Shown: positions 30,429 to 39,326 of the stretch, piece by piece
Layout: each line of letters opens with the position of its first letter
Position numbering within the stretch: position 1 is the first letter of the stretch
Source of the DNA: Amycolatopsis sp. A133
GTDB lineage: Bacteria > Actinomycetota > Actinomycetes > Mycobacteriales > Pseudonocardiaceae
Direction: 5' to 3'
Length of the DNA: 64,000 nt
Assembly: GCF_031082405.1 (NCBI RefSeq)
Contig: NZ_JAVHJU010000025.1
Coordinates: forward strand, 1-64,000
Notes under the pieces: generated by a model
Seen by the model: only the letters and a program-made list of their open reading frames with translations
What the model was told of the DNA's origin: nothing
Databases searched by the model: none
Position numbers and translations under genes: made by a program

Positions 30429-31037
30429 CTACGGTTTCCGGAGCAGCAGGCTGCCGTGCCGCAGCGGCCGCTCCCCCGCACCCGGTTCCCGGTACACCCG
30501 CCCCACCTCGGCGAATCCCGCCGCGGCCGCGATCCCCGCCAAATCGTCCAGCGGCCAGCAGTAGGCCGTCGTGACCTTGTGGTCGAACGACGTCAGCGGG
30601 CCGCCCCGGGATTCGAAGCACCCCAACAGAACGTGACCGCCGGGTGCCAACGTTCGGGCGAATTCGGCGAAGTACCCCGGTACCTCCGCGGGCGGCGTGT
30701 GGATCATCGAGTACCAGGACAGGATCCCGGCGAGCGACGCGTCCGGCGCTTCCAAGGCCGCCATCGAGCCCACTTCGAACCGCAGATCCGGCTGGGCGGC
30801 CTTGGCGAGCGAGATCATCGCCGGCGACAGGTCGACGCCGAACGCGTCCAGCCCCAGCGAACGCAGGTGCGCCGTGAGGTGGCCGGGACCGCAGCCCAGG
30901 TCGGCGACCGGGCCGCGGCCGCGCACGGAATCGGCGAACGCCGTCCACACCGCCCGTTCCAGCGGGTGGTCGTCCCAGACCTCGCGGGCGAATTCGGCGT
31001 ACTGGACGGCGACCGCGTCGTAGGCGGCCGCCGTCAC
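30429..31037 (-). CDS. SAM-dependent class I methyltransferase
   Basis: A 202-residue methyltransferase with motif I VADLGCGPGHLTAHL near residue 45, motif II FGVDLSPAMISLAK, motif post-II ILSWYSMIHTPP and a C-terminal FAEVGRVYREPG region. It resembles small UbiE-like enzymes of unknown substrate. The GTG start shares GTGA with the stop of the methyltransferase-19 gene upstream, so the three methyltransferase genes in this block form an operon. Confidence 0.88.
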   Translation of the reverse strand: MTAAAYDAVAVQYAEFAREVWDDHPLERAVWTAFADSVRGRGPVADLGCGPGHLTAHLRSLGLDAFGVDLSPAMISLAKAAQPDLRFEVGSMAALEAPDASLAGILSWYSMIHTPPAEVPGYFAEFARTLAPGGHVLLGCFESRGGPLTSFDHKVTTAYCWPLDDLAGIAAAAGFAEVGRVYREPGAGERPLRHGSLLLRKP

Positions 31038-31882
31038 GGCTTGCGGCCCAGGCCGCAGAGGTGGCCGACGAACGACGGGTCGTTCGCGAGCTTCTTCGTG
31101 GCCCGGGACTCGATTTCCTCCGGGTGCCACTCCGGCAGGAAGACGATGCCCGGCTCGACCAGCTCCAGCCCCTCGAAGAACGACGTGAACTCCGCCCGGG
31201 TGCGCAGGTGCAGCGGCGTGCTGGACTGGTTGTACTGCTTCATGATCGTCTCGCGGCTGTCCGCGTCGGCCATCTCCTGCAGGCCGTCGCTGGTCAGGTG
31301 CGAGGACAGGAAGTACGAGCCGGACGGCAGCAGCGACAGGTACTTCCGGATGGTCTGGGCCACCGGCTCGTCGGCGCCGAGGAAGTACAGGACGCCGACC
31401 ATGATCAAGCCGATCGGGCGGTTCGGGTCGAGGACACCGGTGTCGAGCGCGCGCTTCCAGATGTCGGCCGGGTCGCGCAGGTCGCCCTGCAGCACCGCGT
31501 GCCGGTCCGCGACGCCCTCCTGCTCCAGCAGGATCTGCGAGTGGGCGACGGCGACCGGTTCGTTGTCGACGTACACGCACCGCGCGTCCGGGTTCACCTC
31601 CGTCGCGACCTCGTGCACGTTCCCGACCGTCGGAACGCCGGAGCCGAGGTCGAGGAACTGGTCGATGCCGTTGCGCGCCAGGTACCGAACGCCGCGGCCG
31701 AGGAAGTCGCGGCCGGCGCGCGCGACGGTCTTGATCATCGGGAACGTCTTGACCGCCTGCTCGCCGAACTGCCGGTCGATGGCCCAGTTGGCGTCGCCGC
31801 CGAGGAACCAGTCGTAGATGCGGGCCGCGTTCGGCCGGTCCAGGTCCACGCCTTCAGGGGCTTCGGGGTCCTGCGTCGTCAT
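31034..31882 (-). CDS. Methyltransferase-19 family (DUF574) SAM methyltransferase
   Basis: A 282-residue protein. VDLDRPNAARIYDWFLGGD near the N-terminus and IDQFLDLGSGVPTVGNVHEV identify the actinobacterial S-adenosyl methyltransferase-19 (DUF574) family, followed by VYVDNEPVAVAHS. ATG 31882 has GGAGG 7 bp upstream. It overlaps the upstream homologous gene by 29 bp and the downstream methyltransferase by GTGA. These proteins are abundant in actinomycetes, and no substrate is known. Confidence 0.9.
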   Translation of the reverse strand: MTTQDPEAPEGVDLDRPNAARIYDWFLGGDANWAIDRQFGEQAVKTFPMIKTVARAGRDFLGRGVRYLARNGIDQFLDLGSGVPTVGNVHEVATEVNPDARCVYVDNEPVAVAHSQILLEQEGVADRHAVLQGDLRDPADIWKRALDTGVLDPNRPIGLIMVGVLYFLGADEPVAQTIRKYLSLLPSGSYFLSSHLTSDGLQEMADADSRETIMKQYNQSSTPLHLRTRAEFTSFFEGLELVEPGIVFLPEWHPEEIESRATKKLANDPSFVGHLCGLGRKP

Positions 31883-32705
31883 TGCGTCCTCCAGGCTTGC
31901 GGCCGACACCGCCGACCACGCTCGCGAGGGGGACCGTGGCGGCGCCGGGCTCGGGGCGCCACTCTCCCACAGGCACGATCCCGGGCTCGATGACGTCGAA
32001 GGTACCGAAGAAGGCGGCGATCTCGTCGAGCGACCGGGATACCGCGGGCGAGCTCGACCGCTCCGACAGCTTCACGAGCTTCCGGATCTGCTCCAGCTCT
32101 TCGCCTTCGACGCCGGACTCGGTGGCGTGCGAGAGGACGTACGCCGACCCGGGCGCCAGGAGCTTCCGGTAGTCGCGGATGGCTTCGCGGACACCGGTGA
32201 CGTCCGGCAGGAAGTGCAGCACCGCCACGGTCAGCAGGCAGATCGGCCGGTCCGGGTCGAGCACTCCGGTGGCCAGCGCGGCTTCCCAGACCTCTTCGGC
32301 GTCACGCAGGTCGGCGTGCAGCACGGCGTGGCGCTCGGGGTCGCCCGCTTCCTCGAGCAGCATCCGCCCGTGCGCGACGGCCACGGGCTCGTTGTCGACG
32401 TAGACGCACCGGCTGTCGTCGACGTGGTCGTCGGCCACCTCGTGCACGTTGCCCGCGGTCGGGATGCCGGAGCCGAGGTCGAGGAACTGCGTGATGCCTT
32501 GCGCGAGGCAGTAGCGCACCGCCCGGCCGAGGAAGGCGCGGTTGCTCCGCGCGAGGGTTTTCGCCAGCGGGAACGCTTGCACCGCCTGCTCGCCGTACTG
32601 CCGGTCGATCGCCCAGTTCGCGGAGCCCCCGAGGGCCCAGTCGTAGATGCGCGCGATGTTCGGCCGGTCGAGGTCGACGGCGTCGGGGAGGAAGTCGGGG
32701 TCCAC
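31854..32705 (-). CDS. Second methyltransferase-19 family protein
   Basis: A 283-residue paralogue of the neighbouring gene: VDLDRPNIARIYDWALGGS, ITQFLDLGSGIPTAGNVHEV and VYVDNEPVAVAHG match it closely, so the pair arose by tandem duplication. GTG 32705 is favoured since AAGGGGAG lies just upstream and the N-terminus then matches the paralogue in length; a TTG 15 codons further upstream is the alternative. It is first in the three-gene methyltransferase operon, 104 bp after the XRE regulator. Confidence 0.85.
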   Translation of the reverse strand: MDPDFLPDAVDLDRPNIARIYDWALGGSANWAIDRQYGEQAVQAFPLAKTLARSNRAFLGRAVRYCLAQGITQFLDLGSGIPTAGNVHEVADDHVDDSRCVYVDNEPVAVAHGRMLLEEAGDPERHAVLHADLRDAEEVWEAALATGVLDPDRPICLLTVAVLHFLPDVTGVREAIRDYRKLLAPGSAYVLSHATESGVEGEELEQIRKLVKLSERSSSPAVSRSLDEIAAFFGTFDVIEPGIVPVGEWRPEPGAATVPLASVVGGVGRKPGGRNDDAGPRSP

Positions 32706-32808
32706 GATCTCCCCTTCGGGCGGCACTTCCGGTGGTGGAATCAGGCGCAACAGAGCGACTCTACCGAAAGTTGTTCACCACTTGGGACACCTGACAGGAC
32801 CATTCGCC

Positions 32809-33672
32809 CTATTGGAGCTGCTGCATCTGGGCGCGGTAACCCTCCGCGAGCTCCTTGAGGAACTGCCGGGTCTCCTGGCGCTCCAGCGCGGCTCCGCGGA
32901 GCCGGTCCCACGAGTCGACGAAGATGTTGAAGTCCTTGACGTCGTCGAGGTAGAGCCCGCCGGCGGAGTGCTCGATGTAGACGAAGTCCCGGGTGCGGTC
33001 CGGGAACCGCATGATCGTGAAGTCGTTGGGCACCGCGGCCAGCCGCGCGCCGAACGGCAGTACGTGCACGTAGACCCGCGGGTGCTTCTCGAGCGAGAGC
33101 AGGTGCTCGACCTGGTCGAGCATCACCGCGGGCGCGTACCCGCCCGGTGCCCGGCGCAGCGCGCCTTCGCTGATGATGAAGCGGTAGTACGGCGGCTGCT
33201 GCTGCTCGAACACCGCCTTGCGGTCGAGGCGGTTGCGGACCAGGGACGTCACGTCCGTGGCGCCGAACTCGGTGAACTGCTTGAGCATGTAGTGCTCGGA
33301 CTGCAGCGGGCCCGGGATGCGCTCGCCGTGCCAGGTGAGGATCTCGGCGGCCGCGGGCTCCAGGTCGGTGAAGGTGCGGAACCAGTGCGGCACCACCGAG
33401 CGGTAGCCGGACCAGTGGCCGCGCTGCCCGGCGGCGGCCCGCGCCAGGTTCATCAGCGTGTCGGCTTCTTCTCCGTTGATCCCGAACGCGTTCAGCATCG
33501 ATCGCACATCCCCGAGCTTCACCCCGACGGCACCGGACTCGATCTTGTTGACCTTGCCCTGGGTGCAGCCGAGGACCTCGGCGACCTGTTGCTGTGTCAT
33601 CCGCGCCGCGGTGCGGGCATGCCGGAGCTCGTTCCCGAGCTGCTTCCGGCGCGAGGTGACGGTGCTGGCCAT
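32809..33672 (-). CDS. Scr1-type XRE regulator with DUF5753 domain
   Basis: A 287-residue regulator with an N-terminal XRE HTH (AARMTQQQVAEVLGCTQGKV then NKIESGAVGVKLGDVRSMLN) and a C-terminal DUF5753-type region (ILTWHGERIPGPLQSEHYML, near residues 110-130, then YVHVLPFGARLAAVPNDFTI). It is the standard partner of DUF397 proteins such as the one at 29384. Upstream of the methyltransferase operon on the same strand, it may be co-transcribed with it. ATG 33672 is preferred over an upstream start. Confidence 0.9.
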   Translation of the reverse strand: MASTVTSRRKQLGNELRHARTAARMTQQQVAEVLGCTQGKVNKIESGAVGVKLGDVRSMLNAFGINGEEADTLMNLARAAAGQRGHWSGYRSVVPHWFRTFTDLEPAAAEILTWHGERIPGPLQSEHYMLKQFTEFGATDVTSLVRNRLDRKAVFEQQQPPYYRFIISEGALRRAPGGYAPAVMLDQVEHLLSLEKHPRVYVHVLPFGARLAAVPNDFTIMRFPDRTRDFVYIEHSAGGLYLDDVKDFNIFVDSWDRLRGAALERQETRQFLKELAEGYRAQMQQLQ

Positions 33673-33907
33673 CGCCCTGCTCTCCCGGACCACTACCAAG
33701 CAACGGCGGCCACCGGCCGCCGTCGCACGCGAACTATCGAACCCACCCAGGTTAGTGCTTCACCTTGCGGATCTCGATGATGACACCGCGCAGCGTTCCA
33801 GGAAACGCCGCGGAACGCCAGTCACCTGCGCTATCACTCGCCTGGACCAGCGAAATTCCGAATTATTCCGCCAACCGGCGGAGCCCGGTGTGGGGCATAG
33901 TGGCCCC

Positions 33908-34828
33908 GTGACCGATCGTTCCCCCTCCGCCGCCGCCGTCACCCGGCTGGCCGACCAGGTCCACGGCTACGTCCAGCCGGACGGCTCCTGGTACATCAAC
34001 AACTGCGGCTTCGTCGACGCCGGCGACCACACCGTGCTGATCGACACCTGCTCGACCGAGCGCCGCACGCGCGCGCTGCTCGCCGCGGTCGAAGGGACCA
34101 CCAGCAGCCCGGTGACGACCCTGGTCAACACCCACCACCACGGCGACCACACCAACGGCAACTACCTCGTCACGAGCGCGGCCGTGGTCGGTCACCGCAA
34201 GACCCGCGAGCTGATGGCCGCCGAGGGCATCCAGACGTTCGAGGGCATCTTCGTCGGCAGCGACTGGGGTGAGCTGCGGTCGCGGCCGCCGGAGATCGTC
34301 TTCGACGACCGGCTCACGCTGTACGCCGGGGACGTCGAGATCCGGCTGATCCACCCCGGCCACGCCGCCCACACGACCAACGACGTCCTGGTCTGGTTGC
34401 CGGGGCAGCGCGTGCTCTACGCCGGTGACCTGGTGTTCAACGGCGGCAGCCCGTTCGCGCTGATGGGCTCGGTGGCCGGGTGGCGCAAGGGCCTCGACGT
34501 CATCCGGGAACTGTCTCCCGAAGTGATCTTGCCTGGTCACGGCGGCCCGTGCGGGTTGGACGTCGTGGACAAAGTGGACGAATACCTCGCCTTCGTCCAG
34601 AAGACGGCCGAGCGCGGTAAGGCCGCCGGGCTGTCCCCGCTGGAGCTGGCGAAGGAGACGGACTTGGGCGACTTCTCGGAGCTGTCCGAGCAGGAGCGGC
34701 TGCCGGGCAACCTGCACCGCGCGTACGCCGAGCTCGACGGCGCCGAGTGGGGCGCGCAGATCGACCTCGTCGCGGCCATCACGGACATGCTCGCCTACAA
34801 CAAGGGCCCGATCCGCTGCTTCTCCTGA
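33908..34828 (+). CDS. MBL-fold metallo-hydrolase
   Basis: A 306-residue metallo-beta-lactamase-fold protein with the metal motif VNTHHHGDHTNGN (HxHxDH, near residue 80), a later His in LIHPGHAAHTTND, Asp in LYAGDLVFNGG and a final His in ILPGHGGPCG. This is the full dinuclear zinc set. The C-terminal 90 residues are helical (LSPLELAKETDLGDFSELSE). Substrate unknown; lactonase-like members exist. GTG 33908 lies 7-8 bp after a CATAGT hexamer, compatible with a leaderless transcript. Confidence 0.88.
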   Translation: MTDRSPSAAAVTRLADQVHGYVQPDGSWYINNCGFVDAGDHTVLIDTCSTERRTRALLAAVEGTTSSPVTTLVNTHHHGDHTNGNYLVTSAAVVGHRKTRELMAAEGIQTFEGIFVGSDWGELRSRPPEIVFDDRLTLYAGDVEIRLIHPGHAAHTTNDVLVWLPGQRVLYAGDLVFNGGSPFALMGSVAGWRKGLDVIRELSPEVILPGHGGPCGLDVVDKVDEYLAFVQKTAERGKAAGLSPLELAKETDLGDFSELSEQERLPGNLHRAYAELDGAEWGAQIDLVAAITDMLAYNKGPIRCFS

Positions 34829-34913
34829 ACTAGGTGAGCTGCTCCTCCGTGGCCTCCCTTGAGGCGTCGATCGGACTACTGTCTGAATCGAGAGAGACTT
34901 CGGAAGGATTCGG

Positions 34914-36353
34914 ATGAGCAAGAAGGCGAGCATCGGGGTCACCGGCCTGGCGGTCATGGGCCGCAACCTGGCCCGCAACCTGGCCCGGCACGGGCACACG
35001 GTGGCCCTGCACAACCGGTCCGAGGAGCGGACCCGCGCGCTGGTGGAGCAGTTCGGCGACGAAGGCGACTTCATCCCGGCGTACTCCGCGCAGGCGTTCG
35101 TCGACGCGCTGGAGCGGCCGCGGCAGGTCGTGATCATGGTCAAGGCGGGCGGCCCGACGGACGCCGTCATCGAGGAGTTCGCGCCGCTGCTCGAAGAGGG
35201 CGACGTGATCATCGACGCCGGCAACGCGCACTTCGCCGACACGCGCCGCCGCGAGAAGGCGCTGCGCGAGCGCGGGCTGCACTTCGTCGGCAGCGGCGTC
35301 TCCGGTGGCGAGGAAGGCGCGCTGCACGGGCCGAGCATCATGCCCGGCGGCTCGAAGGAGTCGTACGAGTCGCTCGGCCCGCTGTTCGAGGACATCTCGG
35401 CGAAGGTCGACGGCGAGCCGTGCTGCACGCACATCGGCGCCGACGGCGCCGGCCACTTCGTCAAGATGGTGCACAACGGCATCGAGTACGCCGACATGCA
35501 GCTGATCGCGGAGTCGTTCGACCTGCTCCGGCACGCGGGCGGATACGCACCGGCCGAGATCGCCGACGTGTTCCGCACGTGGAACACCGGGCGGCTCGAC
35601 TCCTACCTGATCGAGATCACCGCCGAGGTGCTGGCCCACGTCGACCAGACGTCCGGCAAGCCCTTCGTCGACGTCGTCGAGGACGCCGCCGAGCAGAAGG
35701 GCACCGGCCGCTGGACCGTGCAGATCGGCCTCGACCTCGGGGTCCCGATCTCGGGCATCGCCGAAGCCGTCTTCGCGCGTTCGCTGTCCGGGTCGAAGTC
35801 GCTGCGCGCGGCGGCCCGCGGGCTCGGCGGCCCTTCGGCGGCGCCGCTGTCGGGTTCGTCGCTGGAGCGCTTCGCCGACGACGTCGAGCAGGCGCTGTAC
35901 GCGTCGAAGGTGGTCGCGTACGCGCAGGGCTTCAACCAGATCCAGGCCGGCGCCACGGAGTACGGCTGGGACATCGACCTCGGCAAGGTCGCCTCGATCT
36001 GGCGTGGCGGCTGCATCATCCGCGCGAAGTTCCTGAACGACATCACCACGGCCTACGCCGACGAGCCGGAGCTGCCGACGCTGCTCACCTCGGGCGGCTT
36101 CCGCAAGGCGGTCGAGGACGCGCAGGACTCGTGGCGTTCGGTGCTCTCGACGGCGGTCAAGCTCGGCATCCCGACGCCGGGCTTCTCGACGGCGCTGGCG
36201 TACTACGACGGCCTCCGCGCCGACCGGCTGCCGGCCGCGCTGGTGCAGGGCCAGCGGGACTTCTTCGGGGCCCACACCTACCGGCGGGTGGACCGCGAAG
36301 GCTCGTTCCACACGGCCTGGGCCGCCGACGGCCGCCCGGAGTCCGACGCCTGA
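34914..36353 (+). CDS. gnd: 6-phosphogluconate dehydrogenase, NADP-dependent, decarboxylating
   Basis: A 479-residue enzyme of full family length for the 470-residue (GndA) class. It has the NADP-binding start IGVTGLAVMGRNLARNLARH and the substrate-binding GSGVSGGEEGALHGPSIMPG near residue 128. The catalytic region is GAGHFVKMVHNGIEYADMQL (Lys near 185), and EDAAEQKGTGRWT follows. The enzyme oxidises 6-phosphogluconate to ribulose 5-phosphate and CO2 with NADPH production in the pentose phosphate pathway. The ATG follows GGAAGGATTCGG; a hairpin terminator follows the stop. Confidence 0.97.
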   Translation: MSKKASIGVTGLAVMGRNLARNLARHGHTVALHNRSEERTRALVEQFGDEGDFIPAYSAQAFVDALERPRQVVIMVKAGGPTDAVIEEFAPLLEEGDVIIDAGNAHFADTRRREKALRERGLHFVGSGVSGGEEGALHGPSIMPGGSKESYESLGPLFEDISAKVDGEPCCTHIGADGAGHFVKMVHNGIEYADMQLIAESFDLLRHAGGYAPAEIADVFRTWNTGRLDSYLIEITAEVLAHVDQTSGKPFVDVVEDAAEQKGTGRWTVQIGLDLGVPISGIAEAVFARSLSGSKSLRAAARGLGGPSAAPLSGSSLERFADDVEQALYASKVVAYAQGFNQIQAGATEYGWDIDLGKVASIWRGGCIIRAKFLNDITTAYADEPELPTLLTSGGFRKAVEDAQDSWRSVLSTAVKLGIPTPGFSTALAYYDGLRADRLPAALVQGQRDFFGAHTYRRVDREGSFHTAWAADGRPESDA

Positions 36354-36369
36354 TCCGCTGATTTCGGTA

Positions 36370-36400
36370 CGGTCCTCCGCACGCGCGTGCGGAGGGCCGT
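36370..36400 (+). terminator. Terminator of gnd
   Basis: Arms CCTCCGCAC (36374-36382) and GTGCGGAGG (36387-36395) with a GCGC loop, extended outward by wobble and GC pairs, then a GTTCC tail. It is 16 bp beyond the gnd stop. Confidence 0.85.
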
Positions 36401-36434
36401 TCCGCGGCAGGGAAGACCCCCTGGTCCTTCCCGG

Positions 36435-36491
36435 TCAGAGCAGCGTCACCAGGAGCAGCGCGAGAAGCGCGGCGGCCAGCAGGAGTCTCAC
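36435..36491 (-). CDS. Tiny 18-residue hydrophobic peptide coupled to the fused Clp_N gene
   Basis: A GTG at 36491 shares GTGA with the stop of the HTH-Clp_N gene and opens an 18-codon frame reading VRLLLAAALLALLLVTLL before a stop at 36435. The product would be a single membrane-spanning hydrophobic helix with one Arg at the N-terminus. It is too short for normal gene calling. Tight coupling to the Clp_N regulator suggests translation, but chance origin in this GC-rich sequence cannot be excluded. Confidence 0.35.
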   Translation of the reverse strand: MRLLLAAALLALLLVTLL

Positions 36492-37225
36492 TGCCCCCGG
36501 GCGGCGAGGATCTCCGCCAGCACCTCCAGGATCTTCGCCTCGGCCTTGTCCTTCTTGACGCCCAGTCCGTCGAGCACCTCGAAGCCGGAGCCCTCGCCCT
36601 GCTCCAGCAGGGCCAGGAGCATGTGCTCGGTGCCGATGTAGTTGTGCCCGAGCCGCAGCCCCTCGCGCATGGTCAGCTCGAGCGCCTTCTTCGCGCCGGC
36701 GGAGAACGGCACCACGTTGGGGGCGGGGTCCACCGCTTCCGGCAACCGCGCTTCGGCGGCCTCGCGGACGGCGTCGAGCTGCACCCCCTGGGCCAGGATC
36801 GCCCCGGCCGCGAGCGCCGCCGGCTCGGTGAGCAGGCCCAGCACGATGTGCACGGTGTCGATCTCCGGGCTGGCGTGCTCGGCGGCCGCCTTCTGCGCCT
36901 CCACCACGACGTGCCGGGCCCGGTCGGTGTAGCGGCCGTAGACGCGTTCGATCGAGCCGGCCGGGTCCCCGGCCGGCTCCACCTTCGGCACGAACCGCTT
37001 CTGCGCGGCCTGTTTGGTGACGCCCATGCTCTTGCCGATCTCGGTCCACGACGCGCCCGAGCGCCGGGCTTGGTCGACGAAGTGGCCGATCAGGTGGTCG
37101 GCCACTTCACCGAGGTGTTCGCCCACGTAGACGGCGTCGGTCAGCTGGGCGAGGGCGTCCTGGTCGTTGTTGCTCTTGATCGCGCTGATGAGGTCGTCGA
37201 GTTTGACGTTGGCAGGTAGGTCCAT
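36488..37225 (-). CDS. Fused HTH-Clp_N regulator
   Basis: A 245-residue protein. Residues 1-80 are helical and end in an HTH (GASWTEIGKSMGVTKQAAQK). Residues 95-245 are a double Clp_N domain (YTDRARHVVVEAQKAAAEHA, then FSAGAKKALELTMREGLRLG and TEHMLLALLEQGEG). It equals the split gene pair at 17898-18634 joined in one frame. No AAA+ module is present, so it probably links DNA binding to degron or ClpC-type partner sensing. The start at 37225 lies 4 bp from a GTCAAC-N5-GTTGAC palindrome, so autoregulation is likely. Confidence 0.88.
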   Translation of the reverse strand: MDLPANVKLDDLISAIKSNNDQDALAQLTDAVYVGEHLGEVADHLIGHFVDQARRSGASWTEIGKSMGVTKQAAQKRFVPKVEPAGDPAGSIERVYGRYTDRARHVVVEAQKAAAEHASPEIDTVHIVLGLLTEPAALAAGAILAQGVQLDAVREAAEARLPEAVDPAPNVVPFSAGAKKALELTMREGLRLGHNYIGTEHMLLALLEQGEGSGFEVLDGLGVKKDKAEAKILEVLAEILAARGQ

Positions 37226-37228
37226 GCC

Positions 37229-37273
37229 GTCAACTGTAGGTTGACGTAACCTAGTCGTCAACCACGAGTTGAC
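37229..37273. promoter_or_regulatory. Two GTCAAC-N5-GTTGAC operators upstream of the fused HTH-Clp_N gene
   Basis: Site 1: GTCAAC-TGTAG-GTTGAC (37229-37245). Site 2: GTCAAC-CACGA-GTTGAC (37257-37273), partly inside the 3' end of the ferredoxin reductase gene. They match the half-sites of the split paralogue (18639-18682) but have a 5-bp spacer instead of 4. Confidence 0.8.
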
Positions 37274-38478
37274 GCTGACTTGAGGTAGGCCCTCAAGTCG
37301 AACTCGCTCACCTCGAGGTCGGCGTACGCGGGCTTCGGTTCGGCGGTGAAAAGGCGGCGCGCGGCGATGTGGTCGGCGGGCCGGTTCACCGACTCGACGG
37401 CGATGAGGACGTCGTCGCGGAAGGACAGCACCGAAAACTTCCCCTCGGCCGGGTCGCCCGCGACCACCGACCGGTCCGCGCCCGACAGGATTCCGGCGAT
37501 CTGCAGCTTCGCGCCCGCCTGGTCGGTCCAGAACCACGGCAGGCTGGCGTACGGCTCCTCGGTGCCGGTGATCGCCGCGGCCACACAACGGGCCTGGTCG
37601 ACGGCGTTCTGCACGGACTCCAGCCGGGTTTCGACCCCGGCCTGCACGCACGGGAAGTTGGCGCAGTCGCCGATGGCGAAGATCCGTTCGTCTGCCGTCC
37701 GCAGGTGCGCGTCGACGACGACGCCGTTGCGCACCGGGAGCCCGGCGGCCTCGGCGAGCGTGGTCTCGGGCACCACCCCGACGGCGACGACGACCAGGTC
37801 GGCGGGCAGCCGGGTGCCGTCGGTCAGCTCGACCTCGCGGACGCGCTCGTCGCCGTGCATGGCCGCAACACCCCGGCCGAGCAGGACCGTGTGCCCGGCG
37901 GTGCGGTGCAGGCCGGCGAAGTAGGCGGAGATCTCCGGCGTCGCGACCCGGTTGAGCAGCCGGTCCTGCGCCTCGACGATCGTCACCGGGCGGCCGGCGT
38001 GCGAGGCGAACTCCAGCCCGATGAACCCGCCGCCGGCCACGACGACGTGCTCGGCCTGCGCGAGGGATTCACGGAGCCGGTCGGCGTCGTCGCGGGTGCG
38101 CAGGGTCAGCACGCCGGGCAGGCCGGCACCCGGCACGGGCAGCGTCCGGTTGCGGGCGCCGGTGGCCAGGACGAGGAAGTCGTAGTCCAGCTCGCGGCCG
38201 TCTTCGAGCGTGACCCGGCGCGCCGCGCGGTCGATGGTTCCGACGCGGGCCTCGACCAGCTCGATGTCCTTCTCGGCGAAGAAGTCCGCACCGCGCAGGT
38301 GCAACTGGTCGAGCCCGGCCGTCCCGGCCAGGTAGGCCTTCGACAGCGGCGGCCGCTGGTACGGCACGCCCGGCTCGTCCCCGACCAGCACGACGCGGCC
38401 GCCGAAGCCCCGGTCCCGCAGCGAAGCCACGGCCTGGAACCCGCTCTGACCAGCACCGACGACGAGAACGGTGGTCAT
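37258..38478 (-). CDS. FAD-dependent ferredoxin/rubredoxin reductase-like oxidoreductase
   Basis: A 406-residue enzyme with the FAD motif VLVVGAGQSGFQAVASLRDR at the N-terminus, LVLATGARNR, and the NAD motif VVAGGGFIGLEFASH near residue 150, then IFAIGDCANFP. It matches ferredoxin reductases that feed P450 or Rieske oxygenases. The loop after FIGLEFASH is about four residues shorter than in common relatives. No oxygenase is adjacent. Its end overlaps the second operator of the HTH-Clp_N gene. Confidence 0.88.
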   Translation of the reverse strand: MTTVLVVGAGQSGFQAVASLRDRGFGGRVVLVGDEPGVPYQRPPLSKAYLAGTAGLDQLHLRGADFFAEKDIELVEARVGTIDRAARRVTLEDGRELDYDFLVLATGARNRTLPVPGAGLPGVLTLRTRDDADRLRESLAQAEHVVVAGGGFIGLEFASHAGRPVTIVEAQDRLLNRVATPEISAYFAGLHRTAGHTVLLGRGVAAMHGDERVREVELTDGTRLPADLVVVAVGVVPETTLAEAAGLPVRNGVVVDAHLRTADERIFAIGDCANFPCVQAGVETRLESVQNAVDQARCVAAAITGTEEPYASLPWFWTDQAGAKLQIAGILSGADRSVVAGDPAEGKFSVLSFRDDVLIAVESVNRPADHIAARRLFTAEPKPAYADLEVSEFDLRAYLKSASTRG

Positions 38479-38534
38479 TCCTGCTCCTCACCCCATCCGG
38501 CAACCTCGACCTCATCCGACCACAACGGGGTCGG

Positions 38535-39326
38535 TCAGTCGAGGCGCGGTCCGCCGGACGGCCGCGGGGCCCGCGGCGCGCCCAGCACCCGCGAAATGCC
38601 CCGCGCGGCCGCCCGCACCGCCGGGACCAGCGTCCGCGGGTCGGTCCCTTCCGCCGGGACGACCACCGAGATCGCGGCCACGACGTCGTCCGTGGCGTCG
38701 CGGACCGGGGCCGCCACCGACAGGGCGATCAGCTCGATCTGCCCGTCGCTGATCGCGTACCCGTCCCGCCGGACGTCGGCCAGCACCCGCCGCAGCTGCG
38801 CGGACGAGCCGATCGTCTTCGGCGTGAACGTCTTGAGCGGGCCGGCCAGGACTTCCTCCTGGGCCTCGGCCGGGGCGTGCGCGAGGAGGACCTGGCCGAC
38901 ACCGGTGGCGTGCGCGGGCAGCCGCCCGCCGACGCGGGTCAGGACGTTGACCGCGCCCCGGCCGGAGATGCGTTCGACGTAAACAACCTCCGTCCCGTCG
39001 AGCACGGCGAGCTGCACGTTCTGGTGGGTGGCCTCGTAGAGGTCTTCGAGGAACGGCATCGCGCTCTCCCGCAGCTCAGCGCCGTGCGGCGCGAGGGAGG
39101 CGACTTCCCACAGCCACAGCCCGACGCGGTAGGCGCCGGTTTCGTCGCGCACGAGCGCGCCGCGCCGGGTGAGCTCGCCGGCGAGCCGGTGCGTGGTCGA
39201 CAACGGCAACCCGGCCCGCCGGCTGAGCTCGGACAGCGTCAGCCGCGGCCGTTCGGCCGTGAAGGAGCCCAGCAGATCAAGGACCCGATCCACCACCGAC
39301 GGCGGCCGCTGCGCGCTGTGTCTCAC
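38535..39326 (-). CDS. IclR-family transcriptional regulator
   Basis: A 263-residue IclR regulator with the winged HTH at residues 10-65 (PRLTLSELSRRAGLPLSTTH) and the effector domain from about residue 90 (HQNVQLAVLDGTEVVYVERI, LPAHATGVGQVLLAH). The GTG start shares GTGA with the stop of the NIPSNAP gene, so it is the last gene of the MetE-like/NIPSNAP operon and probably controls it. Effector unknown. Confidence 0.9.
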   Translation of the reverse strand: MRHSAQRPPSVVDRVLDLLGSFTAERPRLTLSELSRRAGLPLSTTHRLAGELTRRGALVRDETGAYRVGLWLWEVASLAPHGAELRESAMPFLEDLYEATHQNVQLAVLDGTEVVYVERISGRGAVNVLTRVGGRLPAHATGVGQVLLAHAPAEAQEEVLAGPLKTFTPKTIGSSAQLRRVLADVRRDGYAISDGQIELIALSVAAPVRDATDDVVAAISVVVPAEGTDPRTLVPAVRAAARGISRVLGAPRAPRPSGGPRLD

